A stretch of DNA of 64,000 nucleotides from REEB95 sp035934995 (lineage in GTDB: Bacteria > Pseudomonadota > Alphaproteobacteria > ATCC43930 > CGMCC-115725): positions 15,028 through 79,027 of the forward strand of contig DASYXI010000014.1 of assembly GCA_035934995.1 (NCBI GenBank). Direction: 5' to 3'. Below are positions 44,356-53,489 of this stretch, piece after piece (position 1 is the first letter of the stretch; each line of letters starts with the position of its first letter). Below the pieces are notes generated by a model that was not told the DNA's origin, did no database searches, and worked only from the letters and a program-made list of their open reading frames with translations. The position numbers and the translations under genes were made by a program.

Positions 44356-44939
44356 GTCTTGCGGCGCAGCGCCGCCGCCAGACGCCGGCGATAGTCGGCG
44401 CGCGGAATCTCGACGGCGCCGAAGCGCTTGAGATGCGGCGTGACGAACTGCACGTCGAGCAGCGTGAATTTTCCGCGCCGCAGCGCGGCGACGAGATGGG
44501 CCAACGCGACTTTGCTGGCGTCCCGCTCGCGCGAGAACATGCTTTCGCCGAAAAAAGCGCCGCCGAGGGCGACGCCATATAGACCGCCGACGAGCGCGCC
44601 GTCGCGCCAGCATTCGATGCTGTGCGCAAAGCCCTGGCGGTTAAGCGCGGCGTAAAGCGCGACGATTTCCCGGTTGATCCACGTCTTCGGCCTTTGCTCC
44701 GTCGATTCCGCGCAGCCGCGGATCGTGGCGGCGAAATCGCCGTCGCAGCGCACGTCGAACCGGTTCGACCGTATGGTGCGCGCCAGGCGCTTCGACAGAT
44801 GAAATCGGTCCAGCGGCAGCACGCCGCGCAGCTCGGGATCGACCCAGAACAGTTCCGGATCGTCCGCCGATTCCGCCATCGGAAAGATGCCGGCGGCGTA
44901 GGCGCGCAGCAGCAGGTCTGGGTTCAACGCAGGCGTCAT
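44286..44939 (-). CDS. aat: Leucyl/phenylalanyl-tRNA-protein transferase
   Basis: ATG 44939 (MTPALNPDLLLRAYAAGIFPM) gives 217 residues. PELFWVDPELRGVLPLDRFHLSKRL, TWINREIVALYAAL, GFAHSIECWRDG, and LVGGLYGVALGGAFFGESMF are the characteristic Aat motifs. The enzyme adds Leu or Phe to proteins starting with Arg or Lys, marking them for ClpS-ClpA (32-34.7 kb). Its last 70 bp, read antisense, also encode the end of the DUF2155 protein. Confidence 0.95.
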   Translation of the reverse strand: MTPALNPDLLLRAYAAGIFPMAESADDPELFWVDPELRGVLPLDRFHLSKRLARTIRSNRFDVRCDGDFAATIRGCAESTEQRPKTWINREIVALYAALNRQGFAHSIECWRDGALVGGLYGVALGGAFFGESMFSRERDASKVALAHLVAALRRGKFTLLDVQFVTPHLKRFGAVEIPRADYRRRLAAALRRKTHFAGGLDGAAVAAILQSSTLTS

Positions 44940-45003
44940 GCCGCCTCGAAACGTGGAGCGTGCGCGGCGCTGGATCAAGTCCGGTTTTCGCGAGCCGGTT
45001 CCG

Positions 45004-46344
45004 TCACGCCTTACCGTTGAAAGTTCGCTCGAACCAGCCGATGTCGTAGTCGCCGTTGAGGAAGGTTTCCGACGCCATCAGCCGCTGGTGCAGGGGGATG
45101 GTGGTCTCGATGCCGGAGATGACGAACTCCTCCAACGCGCGCCGCAGCCGCATGAGACACTCGTTGCGCGTGCCGCCATGCACGACCAGTTTGGCGACGA
45201 GACTGTCGTAATGCGGCGGCACGGTGTAACCCTGATAGAGCGCGCTGTCGACGCGCACGCCCATGCCGCCGGGCGCGTGGTAACGCTGGACCACGCCGGG
45301 TGACGGCGCGAAGGTTTCAGAATTCTCGGCGTTGATGCGGCACTCGATCGCGTGGCCCGAGAACTTGATGTCGTCCTGGCGATAGCCGAGCGGTGCGCCG
45401 TCGGCGATGCGGATTTGCTCGCGCACGATGTCGATGCCGGTCACCATTTCCGAGATCGGATGTTCGACCTGAAGTCGCGTGTTCATCTCGATGAAGAAGA
45501 ACTCGCCGTCCTGAAAGAGGAATTCGAGCGTGCCGGCGCTCTTATAACCGAGCTTGGCCATCGTCGTCGCGGCGAGATCGTAAATCCGCTGCCGGTCCGT
45601 CACGTTGAGGCCGGGCGACGGCGTTTCCTCCAGCAGCTTCTGGTGCTTGCGCTGCATCGAGCAGTCGCGGCCGCCGAGATGCACGACGCCGCCTTGGCCG
45701 TCGCCGAGGATTTGCACCTCGATGTGGCGCGGCTTGGTGAGGAAACGTTCGACATAAAGCGCGCCATTGCCGAAAAAAGTCTGCGCCTCCGCCTGGGCGA
45801 TGGGGAATTGTTGCCCGAGTTCGGCCTTGTCGCGCGCGACGCGCATGCCGCGCCCACCACCGCCGGCCGCCGCCTTGATCAGAACCGGAAAGCCGACGCG
45901 GTCGGCTTCCGCGCGCGCCTCGGCGACGTCACTCACCGCGTGGCCGCCCGGCACCACCGGAATGCCGAGCTCCTGAGCGGTGCGTTTGGCCACCACCTTG
46001 TCGCCCATCAGGCGGATATGCTCGGGCGACGGACCGATGAAGACGAGGTCGTGCTCGCCGACGATCTGCGCGAATTCGGCGTTTTCGGCGAGGAAGCCGA
46101 GGCCGGGATGGATCGCGTCGGCGCCGGTAATGGCGGCCGCCGACAGGATCGCCGGAATGTTGAGATAGCTTTCGCGCGCCGGCGGCGGACCGATGCAGAC
46201 GCTTTCGTCGGCGAGACGCACGTGCATGGCGTTGGCGTCGGCCGTCGAATGCACCGCGACCGTGCGAATGCCCATTTCGCGGCACGCCCGATGGATGCGC
46301 AGCGCGATTTCGCCGCGATTGGCGATCAACACCTTTTCGAACAT
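45004..46344 (-). CDS. accC: Biotin carboxylase subunit of acetyl-CoA carboxylase
   Basis: The 446-residue ATP-grasp enzyme carboxylates biotin. Visible motifs are MFEKVLIANRGEIALRI at the N-terminus, the ATP loop KAAAGGGGRGMRVA near residue 160, and FIEMNTRLQVEHPISEMVTGIDIV near 285, with a C-terminal domain GHAIECRINAE. It lies 44 bp downstream of accB and 65 bp upstream of aat in the same direction. Confidence 0.96.
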   Translation of the reverse strand: MFEKVLIANRGEIALRIHRACREMGIRTVAVHSTADANAMHVRLADESVCIGPPPARESYLNIPAILSAAAITGADAIHPGLGFLAENAEFAQIVGEHDLVFIGPSPEHIRLMGDKVVAKRTAQELGIPVVPGGHAVSDVAEARAEADRVGFPVLIKAAAGGGGRGMRVARDKAELGQQFPIAQAEAQTFFGNGALYVERFLTKPRHIEVQILGDGQGGVVHLGGRDCSMQRKHQKLLEETPSPGLNVTDRQRIYDLAATTMAKLGYKSAGTLEFLFQDGEFFFIEMNTRLQVEHPISEMVTGIDIVREQIRIADGAPLGYRQDDIKFSGHAIECRINAENSETFAPSPGVVQRYHAPGGMGVRVDSALYQGYTVPPHYDSLVAKLVVHGGTRNECLMRLRRALEEFVISGIETTIPLHQRLMASETFLNGDYDIGWFERTFNGKA

Positions 46345-46388
46345 GTCAGCTCATGCCCGTCGTCACGGCGCCCGGCATTGCAACGCGC

Positions 46389-46832
46389 TTATTCCAGAAC
46401 CATCAGGACCTGGCCGAACTCGACCGGCGTGCCGTCGGCCACCCGGATCTCCTTCACCTGGCCGCCGCGCGGCGCCTGAATCTGATTCATCACCTTCATC
46501 GCTTCAATGACCAGCAGTGGTTGACCCTCGCGCACCTGGTCGCCGACGTTGACGAAGCGCGTGGCGCCGGGTTGCGGCGCGAGATAGGCGGTGCCGACCA
46601 TCGGCGCCTTGACCGCGCCGGCTGGCTCGGCCTCGGCAACCGGCGCGCCGGCGGGCGCCGACGGCGACGGCATCGAGACAGTCACCGCCGGCACCGTCGG
46701 CGCGTTGCGCACGACGCGGATGCGGCGATCGCCTTGCGCGAATTCGATTTCGCTTAGACCGGTCTCTTCGAGCAACGCGGCGAGCGCGCGAACGAGATCG
46801 CCATCAACCATCAACTCACTTTGTTTGGTCAT
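46389..46832 (-). CDS. accB: Biotin carboxyl carrier protein of acetyl-CoA carboxylase
   Basis: The 147-residue protein has an N-terminal helical part (about 1-45), an Ala/Pro-rich linker (about 55-75), and a C-terminal biotinyl domain. The biotinylated lysine is in EAMKVMNQI near residue 113. The thumb-like region before it is short. It is co-transcribed with accC and lies 11 bp after aroQ. The biotin made by the bio genes at 14.5-18.7 kb would be attached here. Confidence 0.95.
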   Translation of the reverse strand: MTKQSELMVDGDLVRALAALLEETGLSEIEFAQGDRRIRVVRNAPTVPAVTVSMPSPSAPAGAPVAEAEPAGAVKAPMVGTAYLAPQPGATRFVNVGDQVREGQPLLVIEAMKVMNQIQAPRGGQVKEIRVADGTPVEFGQVLMVLE

Positions 46833-46843
46833 CGAACCCCGGA

Positions 46844-47296
46844 TCAGTCGTTGTCGGCTTCAAGCAGCCGCGCCATCGCCTCGAGCGCGAGCAGATAACC
46901 CTGCGCGCCCAGGCCGCAGATCACGCCGGTTGCGGCGCGGCTCACCAGCGAGTCATGGCGGAAGGGCTCGCGGCGATGGATGTTGGACAAATGCACTTCG
47001 ATGATCGGCAGCTCTGCGGCGAGCAAAGCGTCGAGGATCGCCACCGACGTCGTGGTGTAGCCGGCGGGATTGATGATGATGCCGTCGGCGTTTTCGCGCG
47101 CCTCCTGGATCCATTCGACGAGTTGGCCTTCGACGTTGGTCTGGCGGAAATCGACCGTCAGGCCGAGCACCGAACCGCGCTCCATGCACGCCTCTTCGAT
47201 GTCGGCGAGCGTGTCGCGGCCATAGGTCTCCGGCTCGCGTACCCCGAGCAGGTTCAGATTCGGACCGTTGAGGATCAAGATGGTCGCGCCGGCCAC
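46844..47296 (-). CDS. aroQ: Type II 3-dehydroquinate dehydratase
   Basis: The 150-residue enzyme of the shikimate pathway has LILNGPNLNLLGVREPETYG at the N-terminus (lid-loop tyrosine nearby), INPAGYTTTSVAILDAL, and HLSNIHRREPFRHDS with the catalytic histidine region. Length is typical. It precedes accB and accC in the same direction, an arrangement common in alphaproteobacteria, with 11 bp between aroQ and accB. Confidence 0.95.
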   Translation of the reverse strand: MAGATILILNGPNLNLLGVREPETYGRDTLADIEEACMERGSVLGLTVDFRQTNVEGQLVEWIQEARENADGIIINPAGYTTTSVAILDALLAAELPIIEVHLSNIHRREPFRHDSLVSRAATGVICGLGAQGYLLALEAMARLLEADND

Positions 47297-47427
47297 CGCG
47301 GATGCCCCCGAAATGCCTTGTCGGAAAAAGGCTTATAGCACGGGTTAACGACGCGCAATCATCCCGTTTCGCCGATCTTAACTTTCGCTTCATAGGATCA
47401 CGCCGGCAGAGCGGGAGTAGGGACCAG

Positions 47428-49071
47428 ATGGTTTCGCCGTCGGCGGCGGAAGCGGAGTGGCGCGGGGCAAAGTCGGCGAACGGCTGGCTGCGTCTTGTGC
47501 GTCGGCTCGCGCCTTACGTCGTCATCGTCATCGCCGGCGGCGCGCTACTGGCGACGTCGCCGCTGGGCGGCGACTTCGCGTGGAGCGATGCGCCGCGCCA
47601 TGCGCTCAACGGCGCGTTCCTCAAGGACCTGATCGCCGCACTGCCGCGGCATCCGGTGGCGTGGGCCGAAAGCTATTACCTGCAGTATCCGTCGCTTTCG
47701 ATCCTGTTCTATCCGCCGCTGTTTTACGTCTTCGAGGCCGCCGCCTTCGCCGTGCTCGGCGTCACCCAGTTCGCCGCGCAGGCGACCGTGATGCTGTTCT
47801 ACACGCTGCTCGGTCTTGGCACCTATCGCCTGACGCGGTTGTGGGCGTCGCGGCCGGCGGCGCTCGGCGCCGCGCTCATGTTGATGGGCATGCCGGAGCT
47901 CGCGCTATGGGGCCGGCAAGTCATGCTCGACATTCCGGCGATGGCGTGGCTGGTCTGGGGCGTCTATGCCTTTGCGCGCTTTTTGCAATTCGATCGCGGC
48001 CGCGATCTGGCGTGGGCGGCCGCATTGCTGCTCGCCGCGCTCTACACGAAATACAACGTCGCGTTCATTGTCGCGCCGCTGCTGTTGACGCTCGTTGTCG
48101 CGCGCGGCTGGCCGCTGCTGCGCGACCGTCGTTTGTGGTGGATCGCGGCGCTGCCAGCGATCGGCCTACTGCTGACGTTCGGTTCGGCCAATCTGCAATC
48201 GGCCGCCGATCTCAGCGGCGAGTTGCCGCGCTGGAGCTTCGCTGCGTGGTCGTTTTATCCGGACCTGTTGCCGCGGATTGTCGGCTGGCCGGTGCTCGGC
48301 CTTGCCGTCGCCGGGCTCGTCGCGTTGATGGCCGGACGAATTCCGGCACTCAAAGGATGGCCGGCGTGGCTGCTCGCCGGCTGGACCGTCATCGGCTATA
48401 TATTTTTCACGGCGATCGCTGTCCGCGAGCCGCGCCACCTGATGACCGCGCTGCCGCCGCTCGCCGTCCTCGCGGCATGCGCCCTCGATCAGCTACGGCC
48501 GCGTCGCGTCGGCGGCGTCGTGGCGCTGGCGATCGGCGTCGGCGTGCTCGCGTGGACCGTCGCCGACGATCCGGTGCCGACGGTCATCGGCTACAAACCG
48601 ATGGCGGATTATGTCGCCGACCGCGTGCCGGCCAATGCGCGCGTTCTGTTCTCCGGCTATCGCGACGGCAATTTTGTCTTCGACCTGCGCAGGCGCGAGG
48701 ATCGCCGCGATATCGCGACGATCCGCGCCGACAAGCTCCTGCTGCGCATCGCCATCGAACGGCGCCGCGGCGTCGGCGAGGCAGATTATTCGCAGGCGCA
48801 GATCGCTTCGTTGGTCCGGACCCTCGGCATCGATCTGGTCGTGGCGCAGGACGGGTTCTGGGCCGACCTGACCGAGATGCACCGCCTGGCCGACGTGCTC
48901 GCCGGCCCCGATTTCACGCCGGTGGCGCATTTCACCATCGGCGGCACGATGGGACGGACCGACAAATCGTTCACGATCTATCGGCCGAACTACCCAATTG
49001 AACAGAAAGCCCGTACGCTCGAACTCGATATGCCGATCTTCGGCGGCAAGATCGGCGGCCAGCTCCGCTAG
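47428..49071 (+). CDS. GT39-like membrane glycosyltransferase (ArnT/PMT-type)
   Basis: ATG 47428 gives 547 residues; GGGA lies upstream. The protein starts with a cytoplasmic segment, then about ten hydrophobic helices. The early periplasmic loop has SDAPRHALNGAFLKDL and SYYLQYPSLSILFYPPLF, a typical ArnT/PMT-type arrangement with the acidic catalytic residue near DAP. A soluble C-terminal domain follows residue about 400 (VIGYKPMADYVADRVP). It would transfer a sugar from a polyprenyl donor. It is convergent with the MarR gene (stops overlap by four bases). Confidence 0.8.
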   Translation: MVSPSAAEAEWRGAKSANGWLRLVRRLAPYVVIVIAGGALLATSPLGGDFAWSDAPRHALNGAFLKDLIAALPRHPVAWAESYYLQYPSLSILFYPPLFYVFEAAAFAVLGVTQFAAQATVMLFYTLLGLGTYRLTRLWASRPAALGAALMLMGMPELALWGRQVMLDIPAMAWLVWGVYAFARFLQFDRGRDLAWAAALLLAALYTKYNVAFIVAPLLLTLVVARGWPLLRDRRLWWIAALPAIGLLLTFGSANLQSAADLSGELPRWSFAAWSFYPDLLPRIVGWPVLGLAVAGLVALMAGRIPALKGWPAWLLAGWTVIGYIFFTAIAVREPRHLMTALPPLAVLAACALDQLRPRRVGGVVALAIGVGVLAWTVADDPVPTVIGYKPMADYVADRVPANARVLFSGYRDGNFVFDLRRREDRRDIATIRADKLLLRIAIERRRGVGEADYSQAQIASLVRTLGIDLVVAQDGFWADLTEMHRLADVLAGPDFTPVAHFTIGGTMGRTDKSFTIYRPNYPIEQKARTLELDMPIFGGKIGGQLR

Positions 49072-49544
49072 CTGGCCGCGACGTCGTCCGCGGTGCGCGT
49101 CTGCGCCATCGCGACGCTGCGTTGCTCCAATTTCACCAGCATGGTTTCGAGCGCGTCGCGCTCGTCGGTTTTCAGCGTCGAAAGAATCTCATCCTGGAAG
49201 GCGTGCAGCCACGGCACGATCTGCTGATAGGTCGTCGCGCCTTGCGGTGTCAGTTCGAGAATCGCGCGCCGGTGGTCGGCGGGATCGACGCGCCGCGTGA
49301 GATGGCCGGCCGAGGTGAGGCGCGCCACGGCGCGGCTGACGCGCACCTTATCCATGGCCGTCCGGTCGACGACGTTATTGGCGGTCATCGCACCGTAGCG
49401 GCCGAGTACCGCCATGGTCCGCCATTCGGGCGCCGACAGCCGGAACCGCCGCGAATAGACGCGCGCGGAGGCTCGGGTCAATCGGTTGCTCAGGACGGAC
49501 AGGCGGAAAGGCAGAAACTGTTCGATCGTGAACGCAGGCGTCAT
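49068..49544 (-). CDS. MarR-family transcriptional regulator
   Basis: ATG 49544 (MTPAFTIEQFLPFRL) gives 158 residues; an in-frame GTG at 49565 is an alternative. The winged helix is visible: LSAPEWRTMAVLGRYG, ANNVVDRTAMDKVRVSRAVARL (recognition helix), and GHLTRRVDPADHRRAILELT (wing). It is divergent from maiA with a 159-bp gap and may control it. The inverted repeat ATGAA-N5-TTCAT at 49571-49585 lies in that gap. Confidence 0.85.
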   Translation of the reverse strand: MTPAFTIEQFLPFRLSVLSNRLTRASARVYSRRFRLSAPEWRTMAVLGRYGAMTANNVVDRTAMDKVRVSRAVARLTSAGHLTRRVDPADHRRAILELTPQGATTYQQIVPWLHAFQDEILSTLKTDERDALETMLVKLEQRSVAMAQTRTADDVAAS

Positions 49545-49570
49545 GCGGGTTTCTGCCACTACCACCCCCG

Positions 49571-49585
49571 ATGAATTAGTTTCAT
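49571..49585. promoter_or_regulatory. Candidate MarR-type operator
   Basis: ATGAATTAGTTTCAT is an inverted repeat with 5-bp arms and a 5-bp spacer, 27-41 bp upstream of the MarR start and in the gap shared with maiA. Its AT-richness in GC-rich surroundings supports a promoter/operator. The arms are short, so this is only a candidate. Confidence 0.35.
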
Positions 49586-49703
49586 TGTTAACCGTCGCGC
49601 CTTTTGGTCACCGCCGTCAAGGACCGCCCCCAGGGACCGTTCCGCCGCTTGACGGAATCGGTCATGCCGACGACAACCACGGCCATCGAATCGCGAGGCG
49701 CCG

Positions 49704-50348
49704 ATGCTCAAGCTCCACGGCTATTTCCGCTCATCGGCGGCGTTCCGCGTCCGCATCGCCCTCAATCTCAAGCGGCTCCCGTACGAGCAGGCCTTCGTGC
49801 ATCTGCGCAAGAACGAGCAACGCGCGCCCGATTATCTCGCCAAGAATCCGCAAGGCCTCGTGCCGCTGCTCGAAGACGGTGAGACGCGGTTTATTCAATC
49901 GTTGGCGATCATCGAATATCTCGACGAGGTCCATCCATCGCCCAAATTCCTGCCCGAAGGTCCGGAAGATCGGGCGCGGGTGCGCGCCATGGCGCAAATC
50001 ATCGCCGCCGACATTCATCCGCTCGATAATCTGCGCGTGCTGCGTTACCTCGCGAAGCCGCTGGGTCACGACGAGAAGACCGTCGAAACCTGGTTCAACC
50101 ACTGGATCAGGCTGGGCTTCGAGGCGATCGAACCGATGCTGCGCGACCGCCGCACCGGCGATTTCTGCCACGGCGACGTGCCTGGCCTCGCCGACATCTG
50201 TCTGGTGCCGCAGATGTTCAATGCGCGGCGCTATCCGAGCTTCGACATGACGCCATTTCCGACCATCGCCCGGGTATTCGACAATTGCCTGCGGCTCGAC
50301 GCCTTCAAGCGCGCCGCGCCGGACCAGCAGCCCGACTTCGAGAAATAA
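49704..50348 (+). CDS. maiA: Maleylacetoacetate isomerase (zeta-class GST)
   Basis: The 214-residue protein has the zeta-class GST N-terminus LHGYFRSSAAFRVRIALNLK, with the family motif SS(A/C)xxRVRIAL, and the C-terminal helical domain. RADIHPLDNLRVLRYL-like ADIHPLDNLRVLRYL and a WFNHWIRLGFEAIEPML region are typical. The enzyme isomerises maleylacetoacetate in tyrosine/homogentisate degradation using glutathione. No other hmg genes are nearby. Its stop abuts that of the convergent copper ATPase gene. Confidence 0.9.
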   Translation: MLKLHGYFRSSAAFRVRIALNLKRLPYEQAFVHLRKNEQRAPDYLAKNPQGLVPLLEDGETRFIQSLAIIEYLDEVHPSPKFLPEGPEDRARVRAMAQIIAADIHPLDNLRVLRYLAKPLGHDEKTVETWFNHWIRLGFEAIEPMLRDRRTGDFCHGDVPGLADICLVPQMFNARRYPSFDMTPFPTIARVFDNCLRLDAFKRAAPDQQPDFEK

Positions 50349-52637
50349 TTAGAGCCGCGCCCAGCGCAGCCGCAGCGCGTTGCTCACCACCGACAGCGAG
50401 CTCAGGCTCATCGCCGCCGCCGCCACGACCGGGCTGAGCAGCAGGCCGAAGATCGGATAGAGGATGCCCGCAGCCAAGGGGATGCCGAGCGCGTTGTAGA
50501 CGAAGGCAAGCACCAAGTTCTGCCGGATGTTGCGCATGGTCGCGCGGCTCAGGCGCCGCGCCCGCGCGATGCCGGCAAGATCGCCTTTGACCAGCGTGAC
50601 GCCGGCGCTTTCGATGGCGACGCCGGCGCCGGTGCCCATGGCGATGCCGACATCGGCTTCGGCCAGCGCCGGCGCATCGTTGATGCCGTCGCCGGCCATG
50701 GCCACGATACGCCCTTCGCGCATCAGGCGCTGCACGATGGCGTGTTTCCGTTCCGGCAGCGCTTCGGCCTCGATCTCGGCGATGCCGAGCTTGGCGGCAA
50801 CCGCCTGCGCCGTGATGCGATGATCGCCGGTCACCATGACGATGCGGATGCCGTCGGCGCGTAGCGCCGCCAGCGCGGCGGGTGTCGTCGCCTTGATTGG
50901 ATCCGCAACGGCGATGATCCCGGCGCGCCGACCATCGACGGCGACGAACATGACTGTGGCGCCGTCGCGGCGGAACGCTTCGGCGCGTCCGGCAAGATCG
51001 CCGGTGGCGATGCCGAGCGTGTCGAGCAGCGCGGCGTTGCCGATTGCGGTCGGACGGCCGCCGATACGGCCGGTGATGCCCTGGCCGGCATGCGCGCGGA
51101 AATCCTCAACCGCGCGCAAACCCAGACCGCGCTGCACGGCGGCCGATACAATAGCGGCCGCAAGCGGATGCTCGCTCGCGCGCTCGAGACTGGCGGCGAG
51201 TGCCAGGAGCGTGCTTTCGTCGGACCAAGCGGCGGCGAGCATGGCGACGACGCGCGGCTTGCCTTCGGTCAAGGTACCGGTCTTGTCGACAACCAGCGTG
51301 TCGACCATCTCGAACCGCTCCAGCGCTTCGGCGTTCTTGATCAGCACGCCGGCGGTCGCGCCTTTGCCGATGCCGACCATCACCGACATCGGCGTTGCCA
51401 AGCCCAGGGCGCATGGGCAGGCGATGATCAGGACCGAGACGGTCGCGACCAGCGCATAGGCGAAGGCAGGCGCCGGGCCCCATATCAGCCAGCCGACGAA
51501 GGCGATCGTGGCGACGCCGACGATGGCCGGCACGAACCAGGCGGCGACGGCATCGGCCAACCGCTGAATCGGCGCGCGGCTGCGTTGCGCCGCTGCCACC
51601 ATCTGCACGATCCGCGCCAGCACGGTGTTCGCACCAATTTTCTCCGCCTGCATCACCAACGCGCCGGTGCCGTTGATCGTGCCGGCGATCAACGGGTCGC
51701 CCGGCGATTTCTCAACCGGCATCGGCTCACCCGTGATCATCGATTCATCGACGGCGCTCGCACCTGTCAGGACGCGACCGTCGACCGGCACGCCATCGCC
51801 GGGCCGGATGCGCAAACGGTCGCCGATCTGCACCCGATCGAGCGCGATTTCCTCGTCGCTGCCGTCATCGCGCAGTCGCCGAGTGATCTTGGGCGCAAGG
51901 TCGAGCAGAGCGCGGATGGCGCCGCCCGTGCGTTCGCGCGCCCGCAACTCCAAAACTTGGCCCAGCAGGACGAGCACGGTGATGACCGCGGCAGCTTCGT
52001 AATAGACCGCGACCGTGCCGCCTTCGCCGCGCAGGTCCGGTGGAAAGAGCCCCGGCGCGATCGTCGCGGCCAGGCTGTAACCGTATGCCGCGCCGACACC
52101 GAGCGCGATCAGCGAGAACATGTTGAGATTGCGGCTGACGAACGAGGCCCAGCCGCGTTGGAAGAACGGCCAGCCGGCCCACCCCACGACCGGCGTCGCC
52201 AAGACGAGCTGAAGCCAAATCGACAGGTCGGGCGAAATCCCGAGCCACGAGCCGCCCATGTCGAGCAGCACGACCGGCACGGCCAGCGCCGCGCCGATCC
52301 ACAGCCGTCGCGTCATGTCGGCAAGCTCGGGATTCGGCTCGGCCGTCATGTCCGTCGCCTCGAGCGCCATGCCGCAGATCGGGCAGGCGCCGGGTGCATC
52401 GCGCACGATCTCGGGATGCATCGGACAGGTCCAGGTCGCGCGCGGCGGTACTGCGGAACGCGATGCCGCTGGCGCGAGATATTTCTCCGGCGCCGCGATG
52501 AATTTCGCGCGGCAGCCGGCGCTGCAGAAGAAATAATCCGCGCCGTGATGATGGACGCGGTGCGACGTCGCGGCCGGATCGACGGTCATGCCGCAAACCG
52601 GATCGCGCGCGCGGCTTATCTGAGGACTGTCAGGCAC
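50349..52637 (-). CDS. copA: Copper-translocating P1B-type ATPase
   Basis: A GTG at 52637, overlapping cueR by eight bases, gives about 762 residues; an ATG at 52682 would overlap by 53. The N-terminus has a YHS-type site DPVCGMTVDP and a CPMHP...CPICGM heavy-metal-binding block rather than a classic GMTCxxC domain. The core has about eight helices, the translocation motif IACPCALGLATP, the phosphorylation DKTGTLTEG, the HP locus SEHPLA, and GDGINDAPAL. It exports Cu(I) or related metals and is under the linked CueR-type regulator. Confidence 0.93.
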   Translation of the reverse strand: MPDSPQISRARDPVCGMTVDPAATSHRVHHHGADYFFCSAGCRAKFIAAPEKYLAPAASRSAVPPRATWTCPMHPEIVRDAPGACPICGMALEATDMTAEPNPELADMTRRLWIGAALAVPVVLLDMGGSWLGISPDLSIWLQLVLATPVVGWAGWPFFQRGWASFVSRNLNMFSLIALGVGAAYGYSLAATIAPGLFPPDLRGEGGTVAVYYEAAAVITVLVLLGQVLELRARERTGGAIRALLDLAPKITRRLRDDGSDEEIALDRVQIGDRLRIRPGDGVPVDGRVLTGASAVDESMITGEPMPVEKSPGDPLIAGTINGTGALVMQAEKIGANTVLARIVQMVAAAQRSRAPIQRLADAVAAWFVPAIVGVATIAFVGWLIWGPAPAFAYALVATVSVLIIACPCALGLATPMSVMVGIGKGATAGVLIKNAEALERFEMVDTLVVDKTGTLTEGKPRVVAMLAAAWSDESTLLALAASLERASEHPLAAAIVSAAVQRGLGLRAVEDFRAHAGQGITGRIGGRPTAIGNAALLDTLGIATGDLAGRAEAFRRDGATVMFVAVDGRRAGIIAVADPIKATTPAALAALRADGIRIVMVTGDHRITAQAVAAKLGIAEIEAEALPERKHAIVQRLMREGRIVAMAGDGINDAPALAEADVGIAMGTGAGVAIESAGVTLVKGDLAGIARARRLSRATMRNIRQNLVLAFVYNALGIPLAAGILYPIFGLLLSPVVAAAAMSLSSLSVVSNALRLRWARL

Positions 52638-53025
52638 GGCTGCCGGCGAGATCGTCGAGGATCGGGCAATCGGGACGCGCATCGCCGTGACAATGCGCCG
52701 TCAGATGCCGGATGGTGCGTTTCATGGTTTCGAGCGCCGCGATCTTGCGCTCGATCTCGGCAATCTTGCCGAGCGCGATCGCTTTGACCGCCGCACTCTG
52801 ACGTCGCTTGTTGCGCCACAGCGCCAGCAGGTTCTCGACCTCGGCCACCGAGAATCCCAGTTCGCGCGCGCGATGGATGAAGCGCAGCGTGTGCAGGTCA
52901 GTCTGGCTGTAGCTGCGGTAGCCGTTATCGCGCCGCATCGCCGCCGGGATCAGCCCGACGCTTTCGTAATAGCGGATGGTCTTGGCCGGGACGCCGGCTT
53001 GGCTCGCGACTTCGCCGATATTCAT
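52630..53025 (-). CDS. cueR: CueR-type MerR-family Cu(I) regulator
   Basis: The 131-residue regulator starts MNIGEVASQAGVPAKTIRYYE with the winged helix-turn-helix, RDNGYRSYSQTDLHTLRFIHRARELGFS (core RELGFSVAEVE), and a dimerisation helix. The metal-binding loop has CHGDARPDC (Cys-x7-Cys), the spacing of CueR and thus Cu(I)/Ag(I) selective. Its own promoter at 53053-53083 has the 19-bp spacer of MerR-controlled promoters, so it is probably autoregulated with copA. Confidence 0.9.
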   Translation of the reverse strand: MNIGEVASQAGVPAKTIRYYESVGLIPAAMRRDNGYRSYSQTDLHTLRFIHRARELGFSVAEVENLLALWRNKRRQSAAVKAIALGKIAEIERKIAALETMKRTIRHLTAHCHGDARPDCPILDDLAGSRA

Positions 53026-53052
53026 GGCACGCCTCGCCTGTGGAACACCCTC

Positions 53053-53083
53053 GATATAATGGTTCCAGTAACTGGAAGGTCAA
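53053..53083 (-). promoter_or_regulatory. CueR-type promoter/operator of cueR-copA
   Basis: On the minus strand TTGACC (53083-53078) and TATATC (53058-53053) are 19 bp apart, the long spacer typical of MerR-family promoters. The spacer contains the near-perfect palindrome TTCCAGT-A-ACTGGAA (7-1-7, 53063-53077). It lies 28 bp upstream of the cueR ATG. This matches the CueR operator style seen in other bacteria. Confidence 0.8.
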
Positions 53084-53133
53084 GGCGGATCGAAAACGGC
53101 CGGCGGCGGCGCGCCGGCCGGTTCGGCGCGGCG

Positions 53134-53442
53134 CTACTTCTTCTTGCCGGCCTTGCCGTCGAGGATGCCCATGAGGTCGCTTTCTTTCATCACGAGGAGT
53201 TCGTTACCGTCGAGCTTGATCTCGGTGCCGGACCATTTGCCGAACAGCACGCGGTCGCCTTCCTTGACCTCGGGCGGATGCAGCTTGCCGTTATCGTCGC
53301 GCGCGCCGGGGCCGACCGCGACCACTTCGCCTTCCTGCGGCTTTTCCTGGGCGGTGTCGGGAATGATGATGCCGCCGGCGGTCTTTTCCTCCTGCTTGAG
53401 GCGGCGGACCACGACGCGGTCGTGCAACGGGCGGAATTTCAT
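53134..53442 (-). CDS. groES: Co-chaperonin GroES
   Basis: ATG 53442, after AAGGAGACACGC, gives 102 residues: FRPLHDRVVVRRLKQEEKTAGGIIIPDTA (core RPLHDRVVVRR, mobile loop KTAGGIIIPD), and the roof VLFGKWSGTEIKLDGN. It is a normal GroES. No groEL follows; downstream is the cueR-copA region. A second, canonical groESL operon presumably exists elsewhere. A longer frame upstream passes through the tRNA gene and is not used. Confidence 0.93.
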   Translation of the reverse strand: MKFRPLHDRVVVRRLKQEEKTAGGIIIPDTAQEKPQEGEVVAVGPGARDDNGKLHPPEVKEGDRVLFGKWSGTEIKLDGNELLVMKESDLMGILDGKAGKKK

Positions 53443-53489
53443 GCGTGTCTCCTTGGCGGGCAACGGGCGCCGAATCGGCGAATAAGCGA

